From Candidatus Siliceabacter maunaloa (GTDB lineage Bacteria; Actinomycetota; Thermoleophilia; Solirubrobacterales; Solirubrobacteraceae): DNA of 64,000 nucleotides. A program made the position numbers and the translations under genes. Of this stretch, positions 33,131 through 41,733 are shown piece by piece. The notes beneath the pieces were generated by a model. It searched no databases. It worked only from the letters and a program-made list of their open reading frames with translations, and was not told where the DNA came from. How positions within the stretch are numbered: the first letter of the stretch is position 1; each line of letters starts with the position of its first letter. The DNA lies in the NCBI GenBank assembly GCA_024330185.1, contig JANDLV010000014.1, positions 1-64,000 on the forward strand. The letters run 5' to 3'.

Positions 33131-33933
33131 GCGCCCTCCCTGTCCACGTCGCCCTTCTTCTCGGGCTTCATCCACGGGGGTGCCGTCGTGCCCATCTTGG
33201 CCACGAGGTAGAGGTGCGCGCCGATGAGCGCGGCGAGGATCCCGGGCACGAGCATCATGTGAATGGAGTAGAAGCGCGCCAGCGTGGACTGCGTGAAGTC
33301 CGGGCCCGCGCGCATGAAGTCGTTGAGGTAGGGCCCGACCAGCGGCCCGGTGCCGTTGATGTTGACGCCCACGACCGTGGCCCAGTAGGAGCGCTGGTCG
33401 AAGGGCAGCAGGTAGCCCGTGAACCCCATGACGTAGGTAAGGATGAGCAGGACCACGCCGATGACCCAGTTCAGCTCGCGCGGGTACTTGTAGGCCCCGA
33501 AGAAGAACGTCCGGGCCATGTGGAGCATGACCAGGATGATCATCACCGACGAGCCCCACTTGTGCATGCCACGCACGAACTCGCCGAGGAAGACCTCGTT
33601 GGTGATGTAGCGGACGGACTCGTACGCGCCGCCGGCGGTGTCCGGGATGTAGTACATGGCCAGGAAGACGCCGGTCACGGTCTGGGAGAGGAAGGCGAAC
33701 AGCGTCGCCGAGCCCAGCGTGTAGAACCAGTTGGTCCCCTTGGGGATCTTGCGGAACATCATCCAGCGTGCGGCGCCGGCCAGGGAGGTGCGCTCGTCGA
33801 CCCAGTCGATCGCGCTGATGCCCGATTCCTTGGCGACGTCCAGCGGCCTGGTCTTCCCGGTGGTCCCGGGACGCTTGGCGCGCGGCACGAGCGCGTCGGG
33901 GACTGGCGGCTTGGGGAGCTTCAGCTTGGGCAT
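33127..33933 (-). CDS. qcrB: Menaquinol:cytochrome c reductase, cytochrome b6-type subunit
   Basis: A 268-residue cytochrome b N-terminal unit with four membrane helices. It shows the b-haem histidine contexts (FVRGMHKWGSSVMIILVMLH and FYSIHMMLVPGILAALIGAH) and the quinol-oxidation-side segments TGVFLAMYYIPDT and GFTGYLLPFDQRSYWA. Together with the subunit IV half of QcrC it makes a split cytochrome b of the b6f type. It lies 3 bp downstream of qcrA and overlaps qcrC by 4 bp. Confidence 0.93.
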   Translation of the reverse strand: MPKLKLPKPPVPDALVPRAKRPGTTGKTRPLDVAKESGISAIDWVDERTSLAGAARWMMFRKIPKGTNWFYTLGSATLFAFLSQTVTGVFLAMYYIPDTAGGAYESVRYITNEVFLGEFVRGMHKWGSSVMIILVMLHMARTFFFGAYKYPRELNWVIGVVLLILTYVMGFTGYLLPFDQRSYWATVVGVNINGTGPLVGPYLNDFMRAGPDFTQSTLARFYSIHMMLVPGILAALIGAHLYLVAKMGTTAPPWMKPEKKGDVDREGA

Positions 33934-33936
33934 GAA

Positions 33937-34614
33937 CTATTCCGGGAGCTTGCGGATGGTGGGCCGGGAGGGGTACACGTACGGGCCGATGCCGTCCAGC
34001 GGCTGGCCCGGGTCGCGCGGGGAGAAGCGCTCGAGCTCGGAGTTGACGCTGTAGCGCGGGCCGACCTCCACCTGTCCGTTGCGCTCGCGTGTGTAGAAGC
34101 GGTCCAGCGGGCGCACCGGCGGCCCGCCGGTCACCTCGCCGGTGATGCCGTACACGCCGCCGTGGCACGGGCAGATGAAGCGCTCCGAGGCGGCGACGAA
34201 GCGCACGGGACAGCCCAGGTGCATGCAGCGGGTCGACAGGGCGATCCACGCGTTGTACTCGTCGCGCGGCTCGGTGTCGATGTCCGGGTTGTAGGTCCGG
34301 ATGTAGACGGTGGTCTTGCCGGTCTCGCCGATGCCGTCGACCAGCGTGATGACCTTGGGCACGTAGGTGTCATCCGGAAAGTCCTCCGGGGGGCCGACGG
34401 GCTCCCAGCTCTGCTCGACCTCCTCGAAGACCGGGCCGAGGGCGAAGCCCACCGAAGGGAGGATGAAGGCGGCGGCGGCGATACCGCCGGCGGCGTGGGC
34501 GGTGCCGGTCATCATGCGCCGACGGGTGACGGTCTCGCCCTCGAAGGCACCGGGCATGCCCCGATCCTCGGTGTAACGGGACTTGGTGGACTTCTGCTTG
34601 CGTCGATCTGCCAT
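33937..34614 (-). CDS. qcrA: Rieske iron-sulfur protein
   Basis: A 225-residue Rieske subunit. The [2Fe-2S] ligands are in CMHLGCP (near 145) and CPCHGGVYG (near 163), the two Rieske boxes. The N-terminus has a twin-arginine-type TRRRMMTGTA before a hydrophobic helix (GGIAAAAFILPSVGFALG), consistent with Tat-dependent membrane insertion of a folded cluster; tatAC is 4 kb away. It accepts electrons from menaquinol at QcrB. Confidence 0.94.
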   Translation of the reverse strand: MADRRKQKSTKSRYTEDRGMPGAFEGETVTRRRMMTGTAHAAGGIAAAAFILPSVGFALGPVFEEVEQSWEPVGPPEDFPDDTYVPKVITLVDGIGETGKTTVYIRTYNPDIDTEPRDEYNAWIALSTRCMHLGCPVRFVAASERFICPCHGGVYGITGEVTGGPPVRPLDRFYTRERNGQVEVGPRYSVNSELERFSPRDPGQPLDGIGPYVYPSRPTIRKLPE

Positions 34615-34629
34615 GGCGAACCCGGAAAT

Positions 34630-35157
34630 CTATCGCGAACCTGCGTTTGGCTGATCGAACCTGTCGCCTTTGCCGCCGGAGGGCCCGCCCGCGGCGGACA
34701 CGGGACGGCCGTCGGCCCCCCTCCCCGGCCCGGCCAGCCTTGCGCCTGCGGCCTCCCAAGCCGCCTGGGCGGCGGTCGCGTCGCCCACCGCGTGGGCCTG
34801 CGCGCAGCGGGTGATCAGGTCGGCCAGCTCGCGCACGGCGGCCACGTCCGCGGCGGCGGCCAGGCGGGCGAGCCCCAGGGCGTAGAGACGGTCGCCGGCA
34901 AGGAGGGCGAGCCCATCGTCGGCGCCGACGACCAAGCTTGGGCTCCCGTAGTGCAGGAGGTAGCCCTCGCGCACGGCGGCCACGGCGAAGGCCCGGGGGG
35001 GCGCCAGCCCTTCGACGAGCGCTGCTGCCGCGGGGTCGAGCCGGGCCGGGTCCCCCGTCCCGGGCGGTGCCGCCCCACCGACCAGCGCGCCGGCGAGCAG
35101 GCCGCCCTCCTCGCGCAGGGCGGCGACGACGTCACGGGCGACCGCCGCGGCCTTCAT
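34630..35157 (-). CDS. Uncharacterised Ala-rich protein in the haem-respiration operon
   Basis: A 175-residue protein between hemL (ATGA overlap) and qcrA (15-bp gap). It is helical and Ala/Gly-rich (VARDVVAALREEGGLLAGAL, ARLAAAADVAAVRELADLIT). A central segment reads VREGYLLHYGSPSLVVGADD. No cofactor motif, signal peptide or membrane helix. The C-terminus is low-complexity. Operon position suggests an accessory role in haem or bc-complex biogenesis, but nothing in the sequence proves it. Confidence 0.65.
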   Translation of the reverse strand: MKAAAVARDVVAALREEGGLLAGALVGGAAPPGTGDPARLDPAAAALVEGLAPPRAFAVAAVREGYLLHYGSPSLVVGADDGLALLAGDRLYALGLARLAAAADVAAVRELADLITRCAQAHAVGDATAAQAAWEAAGARLAGPGRGADGRPVSAAGGPSGGKGDRFDQPNAGSR

Positions 35158-36443
35158 CGCCGGTCCACCTCGGCGAACGCGGCGGCCGCGGCCTCCAGGG
35201 TGCGGGCCACGTGCTCGGGGCCGTGAGCCAGGGAGGGGAACCAGGCCTCGAACTGAGAGGGCGGTGCGTACACGCCGCGGGCCAGGAGGGCGCGACACCA
35301 TGCCCCGTAGGCCTCGGTGTCGCACGCCTGGGCGCCGGCGTAGTCGCGCACCGGGGTTTCGGTGAAGAAGATGGTGAGCAGCCCGGGGGCCGAGGAGATC
35401 TGGACCGGGCGCCCCGCGGCGACCTCGCGCAACCCGGTGGCCAGCGCCTGCGTCGTGGCGGCCAGGCGCAGGTAGGCGGCCTCGTCGAGCATGGCCAGGG
35501 TCTCGAGGCCCGCGGCGACCGCGAGCGGGTTGCCCGACAGCGTGCCGGCCTGGTAGACGTCGCCGGCGGGCGCGACGCGCTCCATCAGCTCCCGCGACCC
35601 GCCGTAGGCCGCGGCGGGCAGTCCACCACCGATGACCTTGCCCATGACCGTGAGGTCGGGGGTGACGCCGGTGAGCGCCTGCGCGCCGCCCGGGCTGAGG
35701 CGAAAGCCGGTGATGACCTCGTCGAAGACCAGCAGGGCGCCGGTGGCGCTCGCGCGCTCGCGCAGCAGCTCCAGGAAGCCTCCGGCGGGCGGCACGAGGC
35801 CCATGTTGGCGGCGTAGGGCTCGGCCACGAGAGCGGCGAACTCCGTGCGCCGCGTGGCCTCGCGCAGGGCGTCGGCGTCGTTCCAGGGGACGACGACCGT
35901 CGCCGCGGTGGCAGCCTCGGGCACGCCGGGGCTGGCGGGCAGGGACGCCGTGGCCAGGCCCGAGCCCGCCTGGGCCAGCAGGCCGTCGACGTGGCCGTGG
36001 TAGGCGCCCGCGAACTTCAGGATGGGCGTACGCCCGGTGGCCGCGCGGGCCAGGCGGATGGTCGACATGGCCGCCTCGGTGCCCGACGAGGTCATGCGCA
36101 TCATGGTCACGCCGGGCATGCGCCGGGCGACCTCCTCGGCCAGGTCCACCTCGCCGGCGGTCGGGGCGCCGAACGTGGTCCCGCGTGCGGCGGCCTCGGT
36201 GATCGCGGCGACGATGCGCGGGTGGGCGTGGCCGTGGACGAGCGGGCCCCAGGAGCACACCCAGTCGACGTAGCGGTTGCCGTCGACGTCGACCAGCTCG
36301 GCGCCGGCGGCGCGCGTCACGAAGATGGGGTCGCGCCCGATGGCCGCCATCGCGCGCACCGGCGAGTTGACCCCGCCCGGGAGCACACCCACCGCCCGGC
36401 GGTAGAGCTCCGCGGAGCGCGTGTCGCGCAGGGAGCCGGCCAT
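35154..36443 (-). CDS. hemL: Glutamate-1-semialdehyde 2,1-aminomutase
   Basis: HemL isomerises glutamate-1-semialdehyde to 5-aminolevulinate, the C5 route to tetrapyrroles. The 429-residue length is normal. Motifs: PGGVNSPVRAM at 24, VDWVCSWGPLVHGHAHP, TSSGTEAAMSTIRLARA, FAGAYHGHVDGLL, LVFDEVITGFRLSPGGAQ and the PLP lysine in TVMGKVIGGGLPAAAYGG. The ATG at 36443 gives MAGSLRDTRSAELY. It follows the siroheme-decarboxylase-like gene by 8 bp. Confidence 0.96.
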   Translation of the reverse strand: MAGSLRDTRSAELYRRAVGVLPGGVNSPVRAMAAIGRDPIFVTRAAGAELVDVDGNRYVDWVCSWGPLVHGHAHPRIVAAITEAAARGTTFGAPTAGEVDLAEEVARRMPGVTMMRMTSSGTEAAMSTIRLARAATGRTPILKFAGAYHGHVDGLLAQAGSGLATASLPASPGVPEAATAATVVVPWNDADALREATRRTEFAALVAEPYAANMGLVPPAGGFLELLRERASATGALLVFDEVITGFRLSPGGAQALTGVTPDLTVMGKVIGGGLPAAAYGGSRELMERVAPAGDVYQAGTLSGNPLAVAAGLETLAMLDEAAYLRLAATTQALATGLREVAAGRPVQISSAPGLLTIFFTETPVRDYAGAQACDTEAYGAWCRALLARGVYAPPSQFEAWFPSLAHGPEHVARTLEAAAAAFAEVDRR

Positions 36444-36451
36444 CGGCGAGC

Positions 36452-37528
36452 CTAGGCCGCGTGCTCCTGCTCCCACCGGCGGAAGGCGTCGGTGAAGTAG
36501 AGCAGGCGGACCTTCTTGAACTCCGTGGACGAGTAGAGCGTCGAGCGGGCCTCGATGCAGCCCATCTCCTCCTCGATCGCGTCGAGGATACCGTCGCACT
36601 CCTGCGTGGAGCGCCCGTGGGCCATGGTGAAGATCTGGTAGGGCCAGTCGGGGTAGGTCGGGCGCTGGTAGCAGTGAGAGATGCCGCGGAAGGCGGCCAT
36701 GCGCGGGCCCAGTTCGGCGATGCGCTCCTCGGGCACCTTCCACACGCCCATGCCGTTGGCGCTGAAGCCGGCGCGCCGGTGGAAGAGGATGGCGGCGACC
36801 CTGCGCAGGAGCGTGCGCTCGCGCATGGAGGCCATGTGCTCCAGCAGCGCCTCGACCGTCATGCCCAGTCGTGCGGCGGCGGGCGCGTAGGGCTCGCTGA
36901 CCACCGGGAGGTCGCCCTGGGTGGCCTGGACGACGGCGACGTCGCGCTCGTCGTAGTCGACGCGCTCGGTGGGGGCCGGCTCGACGGCCTCGACCTTGCT
37001 GGCCAGGCTGCGGGAGTCGCCCTCCATCTCGAGGTCCATGCGGATCTTGAAGAGCTTGAGCGTGGGGAGCTGGCGGATCGACTCGGCGCCCGTGAGCTCC
37101 TGCAGGAGGTCCAGCGTGCCCTGGAGGCCCAGCTTGGAGTCCTCCTCGACGGCGATGGTGAACCACATGTTGAAGTCGTGGTTGCGCAGGTAGTTGTGGG
37201 AGACGCCGGGGTGGGAGTTGACGATCGTGGCCGCGCGCCACGGGTGCTCCGGGTCGACCTTGGCGGCCACGAGCATCGAGCCGTAGCCGAAGGCGCGGGT
37301 GTCGTAGATCGGCGTGACCTGGCGGATGATGCGCTCGTCGAGCAGCCGCTGAACGCGCTGGAGGATCTCCGCCTCGGTGGTCTGAGCCTCGCTGGCGACG
37401 GCCTCGTAGGGGCGCGGGTGCAGCGGGAAGCTGCCCTGCATGAGGTTGAGGACGCGGCGGTCGGTGTCGTCGAGGGGCACCGCGGCGCCGCCGCTGCGGG
37501 TGCGCGCCTTGCCGGTCGCCGGGGTCAC
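36452..37528 (-). CDS. Siroheme decarboxylase-like fusion (AhbA-AhbB type)
   Basis: A 358-residue protein of two Lrp/AsnC-like halves, each with a winged helix and an effector-like domain. Half 1 (about 15-165) contains VSHNYLRNHDFNMWFTIAVE. Half 2 (about 185-350) contains ISHCYQRPTYPDWPYQIFTM. Both are signature segments of siroheme decarboxylase AhbA/AhbB and the related NirDL/GH proteins, which remove two acetate carboxyls from siroheme towards didecarboxysiroheme. It is often misannotated as an AsnC regulator. GTG start overlaps the hemB stop. Position between hemB and hemL supports a tetrapyrrole role. Confidence 0.8.
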   Translation of the reverse strand: MTPATGKARTRSGGAAVPLDDTDRRVLNLMQGSFPLHPRPYEAVASEAQTTEAEILQRVQRLLDERIIRQVTPIYDTRAFGYGSMLVAAKVDPEHPWRAATIVNSHPGVSHNYLRNHDFNMWFTIAVEEDSKLGLQGTLDLLQELTGAESIRQLPTLKLFKIRMDLEMEGDSRSLASKVEAVEPAPTERVDYDERDVAVVQATQGDLPVVSEPYAPAAARLGMTVEALLEHMASMRERTLLRRVAAILFHRRAGFSANGMGVWKVPEERIAELGPRMAAFRGISHCYQRPTYPDWPYQIFTMAHGRSTQECDGILDAIEEEMGCIEARSTLYSSTEFKKVRLLYFTDAFRRWEQEHAA

Positions 37529-38502
37529 TGCTGAAGCCACTTCGCTGCGTCCTTCGCGTGGTAGGTGATCACGATGTCTGCGCCGGCGCGACGGATGGCG
37601 GTCAGCGCCTCGAGCACCGCGGCGCGCTCGTCGAGGAGCCCGGCCGCGGCGGCCACCTTCACCATCGCATACTCGCCGCTCACGTTGTACGCGGCGACGG
37701 GCATGCGGGATTGCTCCTTGACCGCCCGCACGATGTCCAGGTAGGGCAGCGCGGGCTTGACCATGATCACGTCGGCGCCCTCCTCGACGTCCTGGAGGGC
37801 CTCGCGCACCGCCTCGTCGGCGTTGGCCGGATCCATCTGGTAGCCGCGGCGGTCCCCGAAGGCGGGCGTGGAGCCGGCGGCGTCGCGGAACGGGCCGTAG
37901 AAGGCCGAGGCGTACTTGGCGCTGTAGGCGATGATCGGCGTGTCGGCGAAGCCCTCTTCGTCCAGGGCCCTGCGGATGGCGCCGACCCGCCCGTCCATCA
38001 TGTCGCTGGGGGCCACCGCGTCGGCGCCCGCGCGGGCGTGGGAGACCGCGGTGCGGGCGATGAGCTCGACGCTCGGGTCGTTGTCGACGCAGCCGTCGTC
38101 GCGCAGAAGTCCGCAGTGCCCGTGGTCGGTGTACTCGCACAGGCACACGTCGGTGAGCACGAGGAGGTCGGGGTGAGCCCCCTTGATGGCCCGCGACGCG
38201 AGCTGGGTGACCCCTTCGTCGTCGTAGGCGCCCGTGCCCTCGGCGTCCTTGTGGGCGGGGATGCCGAAGAGGAGCACGGCGGGGATTCCGAGCGCGTGGG
38301 CGCTGCCGGCCTCCTCGACGGCCTGGGAGATCGACAGGCGCTCGACGCCGGGCATGGCCTCGATGGGCGTGCGGCCCTCGAGACCGGCCTCGACGAAGAG
38401 GGGGAGCACAAGGTCGCTCGGGTTGAGCTCGGTCTCCCGCACGAGTGCCCGCAGGGGCGCGGTGGAGCGCAGCCGGCGCAGGCGGGTGGCGGGGAAGGGC
38501 AT
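37525..38502 (-). CDS. hemB: Delta-aminolevulinic acid dehydratase (porphobilinogen synthase)
   Basis: HemB condenses two 5-aminolevulinates to porphobilinogen. The 325-residue protein has the cysteine-rich zinc site DVCLCEYTDHGHCG near 120, VAPSDMMDGRVGAIRRALD near 160, the Schiff-base lysines in IIAYSAKYASAFYGPFRDA and ADVIMVKPALPYLDIV, and the final VITYHAKDAAKWL. It is the first gene of the nine-gene minus-strand operon running to 30640. Its upstream region (38503-38551) is the shared divergent promoter region with the antitoxin gene. Confidence 0.96.
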   Translation of the reverse strand: MPFPATRLRRLRSTAPLRALVRETELNPSDLVLPLFVEAGLEGRTPIEAMPGVERLSISQAVEEAGSAHALGIPAVLLFGIPAHKDAEGTGAYDDEGVTQLASRAIKGAHPDLLVLTDVCLCEYTDHGHCGLLRDDGCVDNDPSVELIARTAVSHARAGADAVAPSDMMDGRVGAIRRALDEEGFADTPIIAYSAKYASAFYGPFRDAAGSTPAFGDRRGYQMDPANADEAVREALQDVEEGADVIMVKPALPYLDIVRAVKEQSRMPVAAYNVSGEYAMVKVAAAAGLLDERAAVLEALTAIRRAGADIVITYHAKDAAKWLQQ

Positions 38503-38551
38503 CCGTTCAGGGTATCCGCCGAGGGCATTGCCTCTGTACCGTCGTCAGACC

Positions 38552-38776
38552 ATGGCCAGGCGTCTGACGGCGACCCGCTTCAGGGCCGAATACCTCGGGC
38601 TCCTCGACCGCGTGGCCGCGACCGGAGAGGAGCTCGTGATCACGAAGCACGGCACTCCGGTCGCGCGGGTCGTGCCGCTCAGCGGTCCGCGCTCGCTGCG
38701 CGGCACTGTGACCTACCACGTCGACGACGACCAGCTGATCACCCCGCTGGGCGACGCCTGGTCCGTCGAGGAATGA
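38552..38776 (+). CDS. Phd/YefM-family antitoxin
   Basis: A 74-residue protein with the Phd/YefM N-terminal DNA-binding and dimerisation domain: LTATRFRAEYLGLLDRVAAT followed by GEELVITKHGTPVARVVPL, the diagnostic segment of this family. The C-terminal tail (DDDQLITPLGDAWSVEE) is the toxin-neutralising region. Its stop overlaps the ATG of the VapC-like toxin gene, which is broken, so it appears to be an orphaned antitoxin. Confidence 0.85.
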   Translation: MARRLTATRFRAEYLGLLDRVAATGEELVITKHGTPVARVVPLSGPRSLRGTVTYHVDDDQLITPLGDAWSVEE

Positions 38777-39152
38777 TCGTCCTCGACACCCACGCCTGCC
38801 TGTGGTCGTGCGACGACCCCACCCGGTTGCCCTTGCGCGCGGCGCCATCGTCGCCGGGGCGACGCAGTTCGGTGTCAGCAGTGAGTTGCTTCAAGCTCAC
38901 GACGCCAACGTTCGTCCCCGAGGTCGGGTCGACCTCGATCCGGACGTCAACTCCCGGATCGCCGACCCCTCCGCCGCGGCCCTGCCCGTCGACCCTGACG
39001 TCGCCCTCGCAGCGGCACGCTTGCCCCGCGACGACTTCCCGGGCGATCCCGCCGACAGGATGATCTACGCGTCGGCCCGCGTCCATGGCGTCCCCCTCGT
39101 GACGAGGGACGGCGCGCTGCGGGCCTTCGACCCCCGCGGCACGCTGTGGTGA
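38773..39152 (+). pseudogene. VapC/PIN-domain toxin, frameshifted
   Basis: The start frame gives MIVLDTHACLWSCDDPTRL, the first PIN motif with its catalytic Asp. From about 38825 homology jumps frame: ARGAIVAGATQFGVSSELLQ then ALPVDPDVALAAARLPRDDF, GDPADRMIYASARVHGVPLV and TRDGALRAF, with the remaining acidic PIN residues. At least one indel separates the halves. Together they would be a normal PIN RNase of about 125 residues. The 4-bp overlap with the antitoxin shows the original operon. Confidence 0.8.
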
Positions 39153-39170
39153 GCGGCGTATCCTTGTGGC

Positions 39171-39525
39171 ATGGTCGCGCTGCCCGCAGCTCCGCCGATC
39201 GACTCCGCGACGTTCGAGGAGATCACCCGACAGTGGCCCGAGCGTGCCGAGCTCATCAACGGAGACATCCACGTGATTCCTCCTCCCTCGTTCCGCCACC
39301 AAGCCGTCGTCGGGAATCTCCTGGCCGTCCTGCGCGCACGGGTCGACGTCTCGCCTGATCGAGGCATGCTCTTCACCTCGCCGATCGACGTCGAGCTCAG
39401 CGAAAGGGACCGGGTGCACAGCCCGACCTCGCGTGGTGGGCCAACGGCTTGGACCTCGACGTCCAGCCGGCCGGGCCGCCCGACCTCGCCGTCGAGGTGC
39501 TCTCTCCCGGTACGCGGAGGCGAGC
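39171..39525 (+). pseudogene. Uma2-family gene remnant, frameshifted and truncated
   Basis: The start frame reads FEEITRQWPERAELINGDIH, FRHQAVVGNLLAVLRARVDV and GMLFTSPIDVELSERDRV, a Uma2 N-terminal half. Near 39418 the frame shifts, and the continuation QPDLAWWANGLDLDVQPAGP then PDLAVEVLSPGTRRR lies one base over. Homology stops at about 39520, where it meets the C-terminus of an oppositely oriented ATPase remnant. The lysine-containing C-terminal third is lost. Confidence 0.8.
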
Positions 39526-39526
39526 A

Positions 39527-40510
39527 GGCGTTGGCCTCCAGGACCCCGAGCGGCGCGAACTCGACCTCGGCCCAGCAGCGACCGGACCGGGTGACGGCCG
39601 GGTGCAGGGAGCCTAGCGGCTCGTTCGTCGTCACCAGGTCGCGACGTTCATACCCTGACCAAGCATCCCGTCGGTGACGTTGAGCAATCGCGACAGCGCC
39701 TGGCCCGTGCGTTCACGAGCATCTGCGGCCAGCAGCTCCCCGGAGTCCTCGAGGACGACGAGCTTCCAGGGCACCCGCCGATCCGCGGGCGCCGACGGCG
39801 CGTCGGTCAGGACCCTCACGAGATAGCCGCTCCCCGTGGCCAGGAACGCCTCAGGGTCGGTGATGTAGTGCACCGAGCACCAGTCGCTCCACACCCGGCT
39901 CAACGCCCGCAGCGCGGTCGTCTTCCCGGTGCCCGGCGGACCGTGCCAGAGGATGAGCCGACCACCCTCGGGCGCCCTCGAGGAGACGAGGCGGCCGACC
40001 GACCCCGCCGTCGCCCGCGCGTAGTTGGCCTGCACCTCGCTCCAGCGCGGGACCTTGATCGCGCGACGGGTCAGGCGCGGGCCATGGGGACCGAGGGCCC
40101 AGAAGCCGACGGCGACCCCGTCCTCCGGACTGTCCGCCGGCTCGAACCGGGCCACGAGCTCGTCGAGCAGCGCGCGGCTGCCCGCGCCGGTGGCCGCGGC
40201 CACCGCGATCTCGCCGGAGCGCCCGGACACCCCGACGAGGGCGAACCCACCCGGCACACGGAACACGCCAGCCTCGCCGCCCTGGTCGACCACGGCGTAG
40301 ACGGGCTTCCCCGAGTACCGAGGTCAGCTCAGGCGGCTCCGTGCCGCCGAGCTTGAGCGACGCGTCGCGCCGGAACACGTAGCCGGCACGCATGCTCAGG
40401 TCGAGGAACAGCGCCTCGGTCACCGCGTGCGGCGAGCGAAGATCGGACACGAACCGCAGCCCGCGAGCCAGCGACTCGGGCTGCTGCCCGAGCGGATCGA
40501 TGATGGACAT
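39527..40510 (-). pseudogene. DUF5925-type AAA ATPase remnant, two frameshifts
   Basis: Three frames together give one ATPase. Frame 1 from ATG 40510 (LRFVSDLRSPHAVTEALFLD, YVFRRDASLKLGG) is shifted near 40310. Frame 2 contains VPRWSEVQANYARATAGSVG, Walker A LILWHGPPGTGKTTALRALS, WKLVVLEDSGELLAADA and QALSRLLNVTDGMLGQGMNV, shifted near 39642. Frame 3 is VTTNEPLGSLHPAVTRSGRC, EVEFAPLGVLEANA, ending at the junction with the Uma2 remnant. The order matches actinobacterial DUF5925 ATPases. Loss of frame at both sites shows it is not functional. Confidence 0.8.
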
Positions 40511-40663
40511 GGAACGCCTCCACGGAATGGACACACAGGGCCGCGCTCGTCACGCGACCCCTCCACGTCGCGATGCGAAGCTGCCCCGGCCACCCGGGCG
40601 GTCCGGCTATGTGGGTGGAAGCATGAGGGAAGGGTCGGGCGGCTCGGTGTCGCGCTGACACCG

Positions 40664-41725
40664 CTACGAGAAGTCCGGTCGAGCGGACAGGACGCTCCAT
40701 GACGCCTCTACGAACTTGACGAGCTCATCGACCTGCGCGTCGAGATCCGCATGGACCAAGAGTTCCTTGAGGGGGAGGTACCGCATCACGAGCCACCATC
40801 CCTCGGTATTGAGGGACAGCACGAAACCTCGGGAGTCCGAGAGCCGGCTGTTGCAGAGGTCGCGCATGGCGACAGGAGGCTCGGGGGACTCGATGTCGAA
40901 GCCCGCTCCGAGGACCCATTCTGAGCCCGGCTCGACGCTCGGGCCGACATAGAACTCCATCCACTGTTGGGTCGCGGCCGGAAAGGATGGATCCGTCGCT
41001 GCGTCGTGGGCGCGGTAGTGCTCCAGCTTGGCGTGGCGCCCACCGTCCGATCGCACGTTCCAGTCGCTCACCTGCCATTCTTGCTCAACTCGGTGATCGA
41101 GGCGCGCGATGAGGGCGACGAAGCCCTCGCGAGCCTTGTCGAAGCCCGTGAGGATCGCCAAGCGTTCCGAAGTGAGCCCGTGATGAGCGCTCAAGTCCTT
41201 CTCCTCCAGGTAGTTGAGAAAGTCCTGCTGTAGCCAGGCCGCGACGGAGCCGCGCTCGGCGGCGACCTTCTGCAGAAGCAGGCCAACGTCGGTCCACGTC
41301 CGCCACAGCTCCCGATCGAGCTCCGCCAGCTTCTCAGCGTGCAGAGACCAGGGCGCGATGATGAGGGCACGATCGTCCCGATTGCCGACATGCTCAAACA
41401 GCTCTCGCTCGTAGCCCGTGCGCTGCTCAGGACGAGGGGCGTCCCCCCACTTGAGCTCAAGCCAGAGACGACGGGACACGCCGGCCGGCGCATCGAACCG
41501 GACCTCGATATCGACGCGCTGGAGGCCGGCGGCGCGCCGCTGGGTGCTGACCACCACCGATTCATCTCCTGATATGCCCGCGACGCCGCAGTCGCACGCG
41601 AGCTCATGAGAAAAACGCGGTACGCGGTGCAGCACTTGAGCGAAGATCTCGGTCAGCGACTCCTCTCGTGGATCGCGGTTTGGGCCGGGCAGAAAGCGCG
41701 TGACGGCCGAGAGGAAGCTGGTCAC
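40664..41725 (-). CDS. PD-(D/E)XK nuclease-like protein
   Basis: A 353-residue soluble protein. The N-terminal region (about 15-140) has a helix ESLTEIFAQVLHRVPRFSHE, then RVDIEVRFDA and LWLELKWGDAPRPEQRTGYE. This is the D-x(n)-ExK arrangement with a following Q...Y of PD-(D/E)XK nucleases. The C-terminal half (EFYVGPSVEPGSEWVLGAGF, LSLNTEGWWLVMRYLPLKEL) is beta-rich and unassigned. It sits alone in a decayed island with toxin-antitoxin genes, so a defence role is possible. Codon use looks slightly less GC-extreme than the neighbours. Confidence 0.6.
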   Translation of the reverse strand: MTSFLSAVTRFLPGPNRDPREESLTEIFAQVLHRVPRFSHELACDCGVAGISGDESVVVSTQRRAAGLQRVDIEVRFDAPAGVSRRLWLELKWGDAPRPEQRTGYERELFEHVGNRDDRALIIAPWSLHAEKLAELDRELWRTWTDVGLLLQKVAAERGSVAAWLQQDFLNYLEEKDLSAHHGLTSERLAILTGFDKAREGFVALIARLDHRVEQEWQVSDWNVRSDGGRHAKLEHYRAHDAATDPSFPAATQQWMEFYVGPSVEPGSEWVLGAGFDIESPEPPVAMRDLCNSRLSDSRGFVLSLNTEGWWLVMRYLPLKELLVHADLDAQVDELVKFVEASWSVLSARPDFS

Positions 41726-41733
41726 GGCACTGC

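Noticed and set aside
36452-37528. Annotation as an AsnC/Lrp transcription regulator
   Set aside because: The duplicated Lrp-like halves carry siroheme-decarboxylase signature segments and the gene lies between hemB and hemL.
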